Below the pieces are notes generated by a model. That model was not told the origin of the DNA and did not search any database. It saw nothing but the letters and a program-made list of their open reading frames with translations. Shown in pieces: positions 1 through 11,991 of a DNA stretch of 64,000 nucleotides (its first letter is position 1; each line of letters begins with the position of its first letter). This DNA is from Pollenia angustigena (lineage: Eukaryota; Arthropoda; Insecta; Diptera; Polleniidae), in NCBI GenBank assembly GCA_930367215.1, contig OV884058.1, forward strand, positions 111,639,802-111,703,801, read 5' to 3'. The position numbers were made by a program, and so were the translations under genes.

Positions 1-924
1 TTCTTGCAAATTGGCGAAAAATGACTTGTTGACTTGCGCCAACACGTGTAGCAGTAGACGATTCAAATTTGTAAATAATTTATTGAATTATTACATATTA
101 GAAAATATATTTGCAAAAATGTCATTTATATCTTCGAATTTTTCGAATATATAAAAAGTTTCGAATTTGTTTTTATGAAAAGTGATAAGCTCGAGTTTTT
201 TTTTGCAAGCTTAGTTTTATTTCTCAAACTAAAAAAAAAACTTGCTTATTTTGTAAAACGCTTCACCTCTATTTGAAAAAAAAATTTCGCAAAAAATTTT
301 TGAAAATTCCAAAAAAAAAAATTATATGGACAATTTCTTAACGTGCAAAGGTATTTTCAGTTCTTGAATCAACACCAAATGCAAAATGAACGTTTCAAAC
401 TTGTATCCAAAGTTTGTAAACTTTTTGTAAAACTTGGATATCAAGTTCTAAATAAAGTTAAAATTAAGCGTATACAGAAAACTTATGAGTCGAAATAATA
501 GAAAAAGTCGAAATTTAATGACATATTCGAAATTTTGCAATGTTTCAAATGCCTTCAATAATTTTTCTCAAAAGTTCAAGAAAAAAGTAGATATTCTTAA
601 ATTTAATTTCAAGTGGTCGTTAAAAACCCACTTTAGGGAACAGTTGGGTAAAACTATTAAAAACACCGATTTTAAAAAAATCAAAAACGAATAAGTTTTA
701 AGGTTTATTCTGCAATCTAAATGAAAATGACAAATACGGACTTGATAATCAGCCATATTTTGTAAATCGAAATAGAATGAATTGGAAATCGAACGAGTAT
801 TAAAAACGATTCCGTTTGAAAAGTTATTCCCTTTTATATACTTTATACTTTAAAAATCCCTTAACGCCCCTTTTACTGTGAATTACAAGATGCGAAAAAA
901 TCGAAGAAGTTTTAAATGTTTTTT
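1..924. other. AT-rich DNA, nothing recognised
   Basis: Homopolymeric A/T runs and repeated TTCGAA-type words, but no bounded repeat and no coding-like stretch. Short open frames here have the composition expected by chance in AT-rich DNA. Confidence 0.6.
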
Positions 925-1175
925 ATAAATCGCTCATTTGCTGCAAGACCGGCATAACTCAAAAAAATCCATTTTGAGATAACCGCATTTAAAGTTTTTG
1001 ATTTGTTCTAACTACTTAGAAAAAAAGAAGACACATTCTCTTCAAACTGGGAAAGTATAAAAGATATAAAGATCAACTTAATACGCAATATAAAGAAAAA
1101 CAAAGCGAACAATTCTGCATCCAAAATTTCATTTTTTGAGTTATGCCGGTCTTGCAGCAAATGAGCGAAATGTTA
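925..1175. mobile_element. Inverted-repeat MITE (unclassified)
   Basis: Arms at 931-966 and 1132-1167 are perfect inverted copies of about 36 bases, starting CGCTCATTTGCTGCAAGACC on the left. The flanks extend the pairing imperfectly to about 925 and 1175. The interior of about 165 bp is AT-rich and non-coding. No clear target duplication was found, so the superfamily is open. Confidence 0.8.
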
Positions 1176-1574
1176 AAAAATACGCAAAAAAATTTAACAC
1201 TCGTATGACTTTGAAAATTTTTCTAAACGATAAGATTTTTATTTATTTTATCAGAGTTGTATTTTTATAAAAGCACCAGAAGAAAATCAAGGATGGGAAG
1301 TTAAAATTTTAGATTTAAATTTTCTAATGAAAAAAAAAAAAAAAATGCAAAATGACAAAAATAAATATAAAATTTCAAGTGCTTTAACTAATCACTTATA
1401 TTTATTTAAAAAACGAAATTAATACGCAACACAGACGAAAAAAGTATGAAAAAAGATCAGTCATATAAGCTTTCCCACCCTTGTACAAAATAACAAAAAC
1501 AGTTGTTGAATAATTTGGCGCCAGCTTCAGAATTGTAAAATAGTGTAAAAGGGTCTTTATCTTTATTAGAAATA

Positions 1575-2147
1575 CAGTACTTTTCGTTTATAGTCACATT
1601 AGCGATATAGTCCATTTTATCTGTTTATTTTGCCATTACAAGTTAATTTAATATAAAGTATTAATGTCATAGTCCATTTAGCGATATATGCACATTTACC
1701 GTATATGCCATTTATCAACAGCAGTCAAAGAGAAAATTAAAGCAAATTAATGGCGTTATAGTCACATTAGCAAAATTTACCAAGTTCCTTTTAGTTTTCG
1801 AATCAAAAATCCATCCAAAGAAAGAATGAATTAAATCATTTAATTTTTGTCATCAACTCTCTACTTGTAAAAAATTAGTTTTTGCTCTTGGTATCAGTTA
1901 TGAAATATCTTGTTATTATTTTAGTTATTTTTTATACAGTGTGCAGCTCTGTTGTAAAGCCATAAGCCTGATGTCGGTGTAATTTATATGAATTTTTTAT
2001 TTCCTTTATTAAAATAACTTGATTATATTCGAATTCGGTTATACGCCTCATAGTGTCATATATGTGAATTAACCTTATAGTCACATTAGTGTTATAGTCC
2101 ACGTTATGGTTGCAACTAAAGGATGTGACTATAAACGAAAAGTACTG
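1575..2147. mobile_element. Tc1/mariner-superfamily (pogo-like) MITE
   Basis: The ends are perfect 25-bp terminal inverted repeats beginning CAGTACTTTTCGTTTATAGT, flanked by TA on both sides (1573-1574 and 2148-2149). CAGT tips with a TA target duplication are typical of pogo/Tigger elements. The interior has no transposase but contains several further copies of the terminal words TATAGTCACATTAG and TATAGTCCA (for example near 1604, 1669, 1754 and 2070), so the tip motif has been multiplied inside the element. Confidence 0.88.
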
Positions 2148-2462
2148 TACTTTATAAAAATACAGAAAAGTTACATTAAATTGTTATAAAATTAAACCGA
2201 AAATCTCCATTCGGTTCAATTTCACTCGATTTCGACTTCCAGAACAAGGCCGAATGTAAAAAACTAGATTCACTTGTTCGATAATAGCATGAAAAGTGTT
2301 TTAAATTATAGCAAGTGATTAAAAACACAAAATATTTTCGAATTTGTATTTCATTTGAATATGTTTTTCCTAAAATTTACTCAATTTCGTATTTCATTTA
2401 GTTCCGATTTGAAATTGTGATTGAAAAATGATAATTAATTACAGCAAATTTCGAACCACCAA

Positions 2463-2945
2463 AACCATTGTTTAAAGATTAATGTTTCGACTATTGGCTG
2501 GCAGGCACCGCAGTGGTGCAGAGGTTATAACTGCAAAGAATGCTGATGATAAGAATGTGGTTACTCTCGAAACATATATGCAACCCGAGTTCAAGCCCCG
2601 GCTCAGCCAAGAATAAAAATTTCAATATTAAATGTGGAGATAGTAATACGTCTCTTAAAAATATACTTGTAACTCATTCCTTGATAATGATATCCGATGG
2701 ATATCGAAATATTGGAACAAATTAATCAATAAATAATATTTATTATTTACAAATAATTGGCCTCGAGCTCGAAAAAACTTTTTATTTTTTAATAAAAAAA
2801 GGTCGAAGAAATAAAAAATTTAATTTAATATTTTCAACAAATTTTAATCAATTTCATGTTGTAAAAATCCTTCCTTCAGTAAAAATAATTTAATGAATAT
2901 TAAATTTGATGCAGTCAAGCCTAACTGAATATCAAAATTTTTAAT
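2463..2945 (+). repeat. tRNA-derived SINE, copy 1 (with internal insertion)
   Basis: A box-like TGGTGCAGAGGTTA lies near 2516 and B box-like GAGTTCAAGCCCC near 2588. The 3' part from about 2838 (TTTCATGTTGTAAAAATCC, then AATTTAATGAATATTAAATT) matches the tails of the copies at 31.74, 39.63 and 49.37 kb. About 200 bp between head and tail has no counterpart in the other copies and is probably an insertion. The head also shares about 40 bases upstream of the A box with the copy at 49371. Confidence 0.75.
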
Positions 2946-3159
2946 TGAGTCGAAATGTTGACAAGATTCTAAACCGAAATATTATGAAATGTTCGACAAA
3001 CATAATAAATATTTAAAACTTTTCATTCTTATTGAATATAAATAAAAAAATTTTTTTAGAAAACATATCAACCCATTACTGCAAAGAAGGCTTAAGAGAC
3101 AAAAACGCAATTTTACAGGTGAAGGTTTTTTTTTTATCACATTTCATTCAAATTTTGTA

Positions 3160-3330
3160 TAAAGGTTGGCGCTTAAGCTAAAATTGTTTTTGATATAAAA
3201 TCGTTACGGTTCCTTATGTGACCATGGCATGATCGTAGATGATGCAAGTGTTGCCAATAAATTCATTTATTAAAAAAATGAAAATTGAAAATATTGTCGC
3301 TTATGCTATTTATGCGGTAAGGGCTTGATA
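3160..3330 (+). repeat. Dispersed repeat F, copy 1
   Basis: Matches the reverse strand of 49665-50130 over the words TAAAATCGTTACGGT, AAGTGTTGCCAAT and GAAAATTGAAAAT. The class is unknown and no coding potential is visible. Confidence 0.6.
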
Positions 3331-4211
3331 TATTAACTAAACATTTCGAAAAATCTCGATTTGTTATAAAAACAAAAACGGTAAAGTTTTAAATTATAAA
3401 ATAGAAAAAAATTATTGTAGAGAATTTATAATGTAAAGAAGAGCTTAACATTTTTTGCACACTACAAAATGAGCGTTTAAAAATATGGATTTAGGTTCTT
3501 TGATCGATTTTCATATATAATTCGTCTTAGTTCCAATGCAAGTTACTTCTAAAACCGAACTAAACATTTTTAAAATCTCAGCAAATGATAATGAGAAATA
3601 AAAATAGAAAATCGTTCATACTTTAGGTCTGTTTTCTAACTTTAATAGCGATTGGAGAAATCCTTTTTTGCAAAACTTGAAGCTTGTATTGTTTCCGATT
3701 CTAGTTTTTTTTTCTAAGATTTTTAGTAAATAGTTTTTTTTTGTAGAGTTTCAAACTCGTTTCCTTTTTATGTAAAAATCTTTTTTAACTAAATTATTTT
3801 TTTCGAACTTAAAAATCGATTTGAGATTGAAGACATCTCTAGTTGGTAAAATTAACCCTTGAAACTATATCGAAGAAACAATTTATTTAATAACTCATGA
3901 CCGGCCAACAAAGGGACCATTCAAATGTGTCATTACACGGGGTTTGTCTTCCATGCTTTTTTTAAAACGCTCACCGGAGCAGGTAATAGAGTCCGCCGGA
4001 AGGTGTCTTTTACGAGATATTACAATGAATTAAATAGTGTAGAGAAATAAAAAAAAAAACTTTTTTGCAAATATCTGATAGAAATTGGTTTACATTTTCG
4101 ATAAAACTTTTGAAAATTATGTTCACTGCCCAGTCAGAACAATTCGCTGAATAATTTTCGAACTATCAGCAATGAAGTGAATTTATTTATGTCTATAAAT
4201 CGTATATTGTC
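3331..4211. other. AT-rich DNA, nothing recognised
   Basis: No bounded element. A slightly more GC-rich patch at 3900-4015 does not match anything else in the window. Confidence 0.5.
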
Positions 4212-4443
4212 CAGGGTGTATCTCCCTTGAGAAATACTCCCTTTCGACAGACACTATTGCAGGGTTCCGGCAGTGTTCTGTAAGAAAAACGATCGCCTCT
4301 AAAATGACTTCAATACACAGAGGCTCTGCATATTGTAAACAATTTATGAAAAAACATGGAGCTCTTTTGAGAGGACATCCCTCTTATGCGGACGGACATA
4401 TTTCAGTGGTCCGTTCAGTGTTTGGTCATAAGAGGTTTCACTG
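4212..4443. mobile_element. Possible Tigger-like MITE, right end clear
   Basis: Read from the right on the minus strand, the end begins CAGTGAAACCTCTTATGACC and is followed outward by TA (4444-4445), as in Tigger-type elements. The proposed left tip (CAGGGTGTATCTCCC at 4212) is only loosely similar and lacks a TA, so the left boundary is weak. The inner words CCTCTTATG and GGACGGACATA suggest a degraded inverted repeat. Confidence 0.4.
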
Positions 4444-4517
4444 TATTTGTCATTATTCGATTTGATTTTCAAAATAAACATTTTAATCCAAATCGTTTTT
4501 GATTCATTATGAAATCA

Positions 4518-4871
4518 GGGGGCTAATTCTGGCAGTCGTGATCGAATGCTTTTTCGATACGAAAGCAATTTTATTTCGAACGAAGATCTTGTTCGCTTAA
4601 CTTGCATGTTAAACAAGAACAATATTTTTTTAATTTCTTTGTAAGTTAAGCGAATGAACTCTTAGCACGGAAATAGATACAGTTATTCTTTTAGTCGATA
4701 CTAAACGATTCGAAATTATTTTCTCAGTATTGTGAAAACATAATAAATGCTTTACAACACTGCACAAACAATTTCGATTCGTTGAGTAATGACTGAAAGA
4801 ATTAGAAATAGGAATGAAATTGCTTTCGAATATAAAGAGTATTCGATCACGGTTGCCATAATTTTCCCCCC
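4518..4871. mobile_element. Long-TIR MITE, GGGGG tips
   Basis: The left arm GGGGGCTAATTCTGGCAGTC and the right arm pair over roughly 58 bases at about 80 percent, both including CGTGATCGAAT and CGAAAGCAATTT. The interior holds its own palindrome (GTTCGCTTAACTT at about 4590 against AAGTTAAGCGAA at about 4645). A closely similar internal word occurs at 15253-15285, so the family has at least one other member here. The tip resembles that of the element at 14718. Confidence 0.7.
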
Positions 4872-5127
4872 ATGGCTTTAACATATTTTTAGTTAATATT
4901 GTCTCAATATGATTTTTGATAGCAAATGGTAGCTAAACTTGGAAATGTTTGTTTTTCGTTCTGTAAAATATTTCGTTACCTAAAACGTAAAAAGCAATCA
5001 CTAACCAATAATAAATAATCATGTTTATCATTGATTCTGTTGTGTTGCATTAACACAAATGTCCACAAAAAATTTTAAAATCTATCGACAATATTTAGCG
5101 ATTTTATCTACAACAGATTATCAGCCC

Positions 5128-5247
5128 AATTATGAATAAAAATTCCCCGGGAGTTTTCTCCCTTTTCCCCGTTTATCACTGTGTAAATTTAATTGTAAAA
5201 AAATTGGAAAAGGGAAAAAAACTCACAGGGAATTTGTATTCATAATT
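5128..5247. mobile_element. Palindromic MITE, 120 bp
   Basis: The left arm AATTATGAATAAAAATTCCC pairs with the right arm ending GTATTCATAATT. Pairing covers about 42 bases with few mismatches, leaving a short AT-rich loop. The TATTCATAA tip resembles the palindrome at 27309. Confidence 0.75.
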
Positions 5248-7680
5248 TTTTTTTTCTGTTAGGACCAGCACTCAGGGGATGACCCCTACTAATGCATTGC
5301 ATTGTGTTGGAACTAGGAAAATAGGTTGTGGGAAGGAGGAAAGAGGGAGCAGTGTTTGTGAACATTATATTTGAACTTAATCATGCTGCATGTGCATGCT
5401 GTGTGCAGGAAGGTTATTGCACATACGAACTGTCCGGGGAAAAAAAAACGAATTCTCTCTGTAATGCGTTGTACGATTCACCTGCCAATCGACCACATAA
5501 GGATGGGCTCTTGAGGAAATATGTGTGTTACGAAAAAACGTACGGGTTTCGGGAATTGGGCTGTATATGTTAAACGCTAAAAGACCTAACTAACCGTTTG
5601 CATAATATCTGTGGCCTTTTGACAAAACATCAGTCGAATTTAAAAAGTTGAAAAATGCTGTTAATCATACGGATTTTCCTTCAAAAACGTATTATAAACG
5701 CAATTTGTTTTTAATTTCGGTTTATTTTATTATTTGATAAAAATTATTTTTTCACCGAGATTTTTTTTAACTTTTTTCCTATCTTATCTGGACTTAAGAA
5801 GTTTTGCCAAATTGCCACAGATATGCAACATTGTCAATTGTCCAAGCAACTGGTAGGTTTTATTTTAAGAAAAATAGAAGAAAGATAAATTATGCATAGT
5901 TTAAGGCGATTTATCATTCTAAATAGTTTTTTGCTTTTCCTGTAAAATTTTCAAAATGTTAGATAGAGCCTTTTGCATTTTAGGTAACGATTTGTCATAT
6001 CATACGAGTATCATTTTATTTCTTTGAAAAAAGAGTCGAACAGTTTGCAATATTCCGAGACAGTTTTGCTCTGCTTACTACTAAATAAAAGTCGCTTTGT
6101 ATCACCATTTCAAAGACGTCGATAACATTGAATTTTTAAGAAAAATTTATTCACTTTCAATACTACTTTAAATATACATTGATAGATTTAGGAGGCAAAA
6201 GGAACTACGATCCATTGATAAACCATTACTTAATGTAGTATTTGGGCTATCTTAAGATTTAGTGCTGCAATAGCATGCTCCATGTCAAGACTATAGGGAC
6301 GACCTTCTTCCTCTTTTGACCGGGTGACTATGTATTTTTTGGCTTACTTTCAACATTTTTATTAGGTTACTATTAGCTACCTTTTCAATTTAATTTTTAT
6401 AGGTTCTTGACTAGTCACGAGAGAAACGGGAATACCACTCCATTGTCCTGAGCACCGTCAAAATAATAGGTAACGGTGGCCTCCCAAGTGAAAGGGCCGC
6501 GATTTGCTTTCGAATGGACCGTTACACACTGTCAGACGTGTTCCTATATCTTAAAAATTTGAAAGAGGTTGGAAGAAATAAGTACTACATATAAACGATT
6601 GAAATATTTTGGCAGTCGCGATATTCACTTAGGCAGATTTAAGCTGCTACGAAAGTTAATGATTCGGCATGGTGAGAGAGCATTAATGAAACCATAATGA
6701 CTTCGTCGAGAGATCTCTTAGGCGGTACAGTTACAGAGCAAATTTATCAGATACCCACTGGTCAGTGAACAGGCCGGTAAGTGCCCATTAGTTCACTTTT
6801 TTCAAGGCATTAATAGCTTGATTTTTCTTTAAATCCCCATTATGTTTAATTTAATATTTTTTATTGTTTCAATATTTTTTTTACATTGGCATGATTAAAA
6901 ACTTTATTTCATAAAATTCTATTTATTATTTGTTTTTTTTATCATGCTTCAGTCCAAACAAATATTGCATTTTTTTCAATTCGTATTCTGATATCAAATT
7001 TAAAATAGAATAAAATAGTACAACTTTTTTTTCTTCTTTATTTTTTTTTTATTGCACTTATCAACGATTAAAGTGTTTTATATGTTTTTATTATTATTAT
7101 TGTTGTTTTTTTTTCATTATTCGCACTGTTCAAATATAAATCTAAAATGAAAATATTGACTTGGCAACAAGTTTTTGCGAACGAAAAAAAAAACTTAAAC
7201 TAAAACTTTTTTTATTTTTGCTCCATCTGCTGCTGTTGGTGCATGTTTTATGGAAAAAAATACTGAAATGTATTAATTACTTTTGCATATAGAAAGAAAA
7301 ACATTAATGAAATATTTTTTTTTTAGAAAAATGTTTCTGTATAATAGTTTTTTTGCTTGCTACAGGAGTTAAATGGAACAGTGGGCTTGAAAAGAGTAGC
7401 ATACAAAATTAATAAAAAAAAAATTAATTATGAGTAATTGAAACAAATTTAGAGGTCATATGGCCTTTATAAAGGGGAATAAATTTTTAATTTATATTAA
7501 TTAATTGATAAATGTTGCAAAATTTAAAAAAAAAATACTTATTTATACCCAGTGTGCAACGTTTCGCCTCAGCTAAAATTTCCACATCAATTTCGCACTA
7601 TTATCGGAGGATTTTTAAGTATATTTTAGTAATTTTTATAGGTATCACGATTTTTCTTTATAAATTAAATTTAAGAACCA
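5248..7680. other. No bounded feature; two GC-richer patches
   Basis: 5280-5580 and about 6420-6800 are less AT-rich than the surroundings. Neither gives a recognisable protein in any frame or a terminal repeat. 6800-7500 is dominated by T and A runs. Confidence 0.45.
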
Positions 7681-8202
7681 CAGTTTTTCGGCTAATTGAA
7701 CCCCGCTTAATTGAGTTTCCCGTTTTATTGCACTAAAAATCATGGAACAAAATCATTCAGTATAACTGTCTATGTAAAAATACCCGTTTAGTTGAGTTCC
7801 GTTTAATTGCGTCACCCGCTTAATTATTTCGCAAAATAAGGCCGCATTGCGAAAAACAAGAGCAAATGTTTCGGTTATTTGTTTCCGTCTACTTAATGTG
7901 TTTCTGCCTCCACAAACGTAAAAAAAATTATTTTGAGGCAAGAAAGTTGTAGGATGAACGTACCTCATTTTTATTTTGTTTAAGAAAACCTAAACTATTT
8001 TTTAACTTAAAAAATAAAGAAATAAGTTTTATTTTCTATCTTCACAATGGGTGTTTCGCTTTATTGCACATCTTGCTCAATTAAGCGATTTTCGTTTTAA
8101 TTGCGCCGGCGATTCAATTAACCAAGTACTGATTAATTGAGTCCCCGTTTAATTGCGTAAAAAATTGTGCATTTTTAGAAACTCATTAAGCGGAAATAAC
8201 TG
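7681..8202. mobile_element. Degraded pogo/Tigger-like element with motif array
   Basis: The left tip CAGTTTTTCGGCTAATTGAA and the right tip (minus strand, CAGTTATTTCCGCTTAATGA) are imperfect inverted repeats. Between them the motif CCG(C/T)TTAATTG(A/C)GT recurs at least eight times on both strands, for example near 7705, 7784, 7800, 8080, 8096 and 8134. The TA target duplication is not preserved, so the exact ends are uncertain. Confidence 0.6.
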
Positions 8203-8507
8203 AAACTCGCTTTCGATTCTATATGAAATTATGGTTTAAAAAAAAATTTAAAGTAAATATTATCTGAAAAACTGTTGTGGTTGATTAAAGTAGAACTATT
8301 AAAAAAATGATAAACACACTTATCTCAGTTTTGTGAAAATATGTATGTTATAATCGCTAACTTTCTTCTCAATGTGTGCAGGGTGCTGTTCAACGACAAA
8401 TGCATCTTAAAAACTCGCCTTTGTGCACACATTTAGTACTAGATTTCACTAACATCTTGAATAAAAACTATTTGATTTGAAAACTGTTCTTAGTATGGGT
8501 TTTCACT

Positions 8508-9591
8508 CAGCCTTACTACGTTTGTCGTTGTCGTAAACGACTAAGGCCAGGTTTTTGATATGTGGATTAAGTTTAAACATAGTTTAACGTAGTCTAAAAC
8601 TGGGATTTTTTTTTGGCGAAATGTGACTTTTTTATTATGTATTTTATTAAATATCAACATTTTAAGCAAAACTTAGCTGTTCTTTCTAAATTCAAATCTG
8701 TTTCTTTAGATTAACTTAGCCTAGTTTAACTCAGATCTCAAAAACCCAGCCTAAGTGCTAAAAAGTCAGAGCAAGTTAAACTATATTTTTGGTTTAAAAT
8801 GTGTTTAAACCAGTGTTCGAAAATAAACAGTACATTATTTAACGTTCGGCTCACACACCCAGGAACGATATCTATTTTTTTAGTGATTGTGTAGACATAC
8901 ACAACCCTTAATACCGTTCGTAACTATTTTTGTTAAAAAACAGAATAATTATAGTGATACTGTAGGCAAACATTATATTTTAATGTTCTATAATGTTTTT
9001 TTTCGTGTGTGTATTTTGTTTTTGTAAAAATGTTTTTTTTACCAGCCAAAAGGGACGAACATTAACGAGCCGAACCGAACACATTGAAGTTTGTGGATTT
9101 AAAAAAAAAACCGAACGGAGTAAAATGTTCACATCTTTTGTTGAGTTTGATGAAAACAGTAATATTTTTGTGTTCGAAAGATGACAAACAGGGAAACGTT
9201 ATTTTTTTTAATGATTTTCTACACAAACACTATTAGCGTTTGTGTTTTCCACAAATCTAGCGAACCGAACATTAAAAAACGATATTTAGTGTTTATTTTC
9301 GAACACTGGTTTAAACCAACGCATAAAATTGGGCGTTTAAACTACCAATACAGACCATATAAATTTGAAAAGATTTATCATAGTGCTGCCACTTATAATA
9401 TAACATTTAACAACATATAATACATGGGACACTGATTTATAGTTGTTGAGTTTAAACTACATATAAATTTAAGTTTAGTTCAACTAAACCAGGCGATTTA
9501 TTAGATTAAAGAACAGAGGTTATTTGTTACTTTAATCTATTACCAAAAACCACTTAGTCATTAACGACAACATCAACCGTAAGAAGGCTGA
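8508..9591. mobile_element. TIR element of 1.08 kb with nested hAT
   Basis: The tips are CAGCCTTACTACGTTTGTCG (left) and the inverted CAGCCTTCTTACGGTTG (right), with ACT on both outer sides as a possible 3-bp duplication. The inverted similarity continues through GACTAAG...TTTTTG. The inner right arm contains the word TTTGGTAATAGATTAAAG, shared with the foldbacks at 11.8 and 44.3 kb. A hAT MITE occupies 8811-9308. Confidence 0.72.
8811..9308. mobile_element. hAT-type MITE, 498 bp, with perfect 8-bp TSD
   Basis: Terminal inverted repeats start CAGTGTTCGAAAATAAACA. The flanks 8803-8810 and 9309-9316 are both GTTTAAAC, an 8-bp target duplication as expected for hAT. The interior has no transposase frame; inner words such as GCCGAACCGAACA recur. 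Confidence 0.9.
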
Positions 9592-9593
9592 CT

Positions 9594-9660
9594 AAAAAAG
9601 TTTTCTTTCAGAAGGTCTGAGTTTTTTTTTGGGATAGGAGTGAGAAGAATAGCATGTTCA
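9594..9660 (+). repeat. Half copy of palindrome E
   Basis: AGTTTTCTTTCAGAAGGTCT and the following GAGTGAGAAGAATAGCATGTTC match the left arm and centre of the complete palindrome at 27571-27713. The second arm is missing. Confidence 0.6.
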
Positions 9661-11689
9661 TACAAAGCGAGGAAAGCAGATAGCGCGTCTTTGCCATTAT
9701 CTTTTAGGGAAAATCAGGCCATGATTCTGCATCGTAAATCTGTAATGACCCCGCTGAAAATTCGGGCAAATTGTTTCAAAAGCACTTATTCCGTGACAAG
9801 TGAGCACAATACTATATGAAAAGGAACGAATTGGGTTAGGGGAAAACATGACATATCACCTTCAGAGGAAAGGTAACTGATATAAAACTACTTATGTGAC
9901 CGGATTTCATGCAGGTAATAACAGAATCTATCCGATTCTATTACTTTATATGAAGGGGGTCTATAATATTAACATGGTTCACTCGGGACAACATATGCGA
10001 CAGCCACTTTATTAACCGAAATTGAATGTTTCCATTTAAGTTATTTCAGTGACCTGTTACAAACTCTAAAAAAGGTCCAACGCCATGTTTAAGAGACAAG
10101 TCCCCTTCATATGAAGTTTTAGAACTATAACCGCTCCCTACCTCTTTAAAACTGCCACGTGATAAGCTTGGTGTTAGTTCTTTTTCCTCTAGGGGAGCGA
10201 CGGTTTTCAACATTTACCATATGCAATCGTTGTTCACCCTAATTTTTAACATTTTATCTGGTTAAACAAAAAATTCGGATGTTAGTTGGAGGAGTACCAT
10301 ATATATATTACCCAAATGAATTACTGGTGGAGTACCATTTGATGCTCAATTTTAATACAGGTGGCTACCATAATATTAAGGAGCGGATCTTGAAAGTTTT
10401 AAGCTTTTTAGACGAAGGTTTAGATTGACCGATGACTTTGGAGGAGGCTCCTAGTTTGTGTAAAATGAAAGTTATCCAAAACCTTGATATGAAACATAAA
10501 AAAAACTAATTTGCGTTGAAAAAGCGTGTGTATATTCGAAATTTAGTTCAAAATTAGCAAATTAACTTTTAATAGAATAAGTTTTGTTAATTTTATTAAG
10601 CTTACTTAAGTGTAAAAACAAAAAACATTGTTATACCAGCACTTTTTTTATTAGATTTATTAAAATTTTATTTACTATTTATTTTATGCATAAATGCAAA
10701 AAATGCATATAAGCGAATGCTTTTACACGAAACTATTTGGGCTACTTTAAAAAGCAAACTGTAATTGAGCTCTTTGAAATGCACAAAAGCGTTAAATGCT
10801 CATAACTGGTTTGCAGAAAAATACCGTATATAAAAATTATTCTATGCCACACTGGTCGAATATTTTACTAAAAAAAAAGCCGAAAAACTTTTTATATTTC
10901 TATGCTTTGAATACCATAAAGTAAAGCATTATTTGATAGACCTCTTTATTAAATTTAACCTTCGGTACATTTTCGATTTTGTATCTTTCAAAATTTGTTT
11001 AGACATTTTCTTTTTTCAAAAGAAGAAAAAACCCCAAACCCTAAAATTAAATACGTACAAAAGAAAACATTTTCCTTTAACCACCATTTTCATTAAACTG
11101 TTTTCCCTTTTATTTGTGTATTATCTTCGATTATAGATTTCTTCAAAACACTGTCTGTCACATATTTTCCGTTTTTTTTTTTTTTTCATTATCAACTATT
11201 CATAAGCTCCGCCCATCCACAGGGGTGTCACATTAAGCAGCAGGGGTAGTTTTCTACCTGACAAGCGTTTAATAGAAATTAAATATCTTATTAGAATAAT
11301 AGAATAACATTAAAGTCTAACAAGATAACAAATGTTAATAAGTACTCGTGTTATTAACTGTAGTTTTTTTTTGTCACAAAAGTATTTGAATTAATAAAAT
11401 AATCTTTTGAGAACCAAATTCGTTACGCTACATAACACTGTGCAGCTACTTAGAGAATAATTTTATCAGCTGATTGTATTATGTGTTACGCTACATAAAG
11501 CGTTTACTTGCTTGTGTATTTGTTGGCGCCTAAAGCTAGAAAATTTTTATGGTTTGTTTTTAATAATTCTGAATAGAGTTTGGTGATAAGATAATCTTGT
11601 TAATAGGGAAAATATATTCAGTTGAATAAAAAGTTGTCAGTGTAGATAATAATATCTCAGAGGTAAAAAGATGGAGTAAGGAGGCCTTA
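9661..11689. other. No bounded feature
   Basis: Low-complexity A/T DNA. 9660-10480 is somewhat less AT-rich but gives no recognisable protein. GTTACGCTACATAA occurs twice (about 11425 and 11488). Confidence 0.5.
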
Positions 11690-11991
11690 CAGCCGTACCT
11701 TTTGTGGTTGTCAAAAAAATATTCATGCTCATACAACTTTCATACAAGTTCATCCCAAAATAGCGCGGCGTTAACGCTTTGCAATTGGAAAATCCGATTT
11801 AAATAGTGAATTTGGCCACTGTTTGGTAATAGATTAAAGGAAACAAGTTCACGTTCTCTTTAATCTATTACCAAACAGTCGTAGGTGTATTTTGAATACG
11901 CCAAACACAATAAGGGTGAATACCAATTCCGTTTAGCGTAAAAGCTAAGCGGAAGAAAACGTCCCCTTCTAATCTTGTTCAGGTACGACTG
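11690..11991. mobile_element. MITE family P, copy 1 (interrupted)
   Basis: TA is present on both sides (11688-11689 and 11992-11993). The left tip is CAGCCGTACCT and the right tip, on the minus strand, CAGTCGTACCTGAACAAGAT. Removing the nested palindrome leaves about 200 bp, close to the 207 bp of the copy at 46092. TA duplication and CAG tips suggest the Tc1/mariner superfamily, non-autonomous. Confidence 0.78.
11818..11918. mobile_element. Partial CACCC/GGGTG foldback nested in family P
   Basis: CTGTTTGGTAATAGATTAAA pairs with its inverted copy at about 11860-11878. The right half continues to GGGTG at 11918 as in the complete element at 44316-44455. The outer part of the left arm has been lost. 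Confidence 0.72.

Noticed and set aside
2505..2610. Possible tRNA gene
   Set aside because: A- and B-box-like words are present, but no cloverleaf can be drawn and the segment is the head of a SINE family.
5328..5573. 81-codon frame with several cysteines
   Set aside because: Cysteine spacing fits no family known to me, and composition alone explains the frame.
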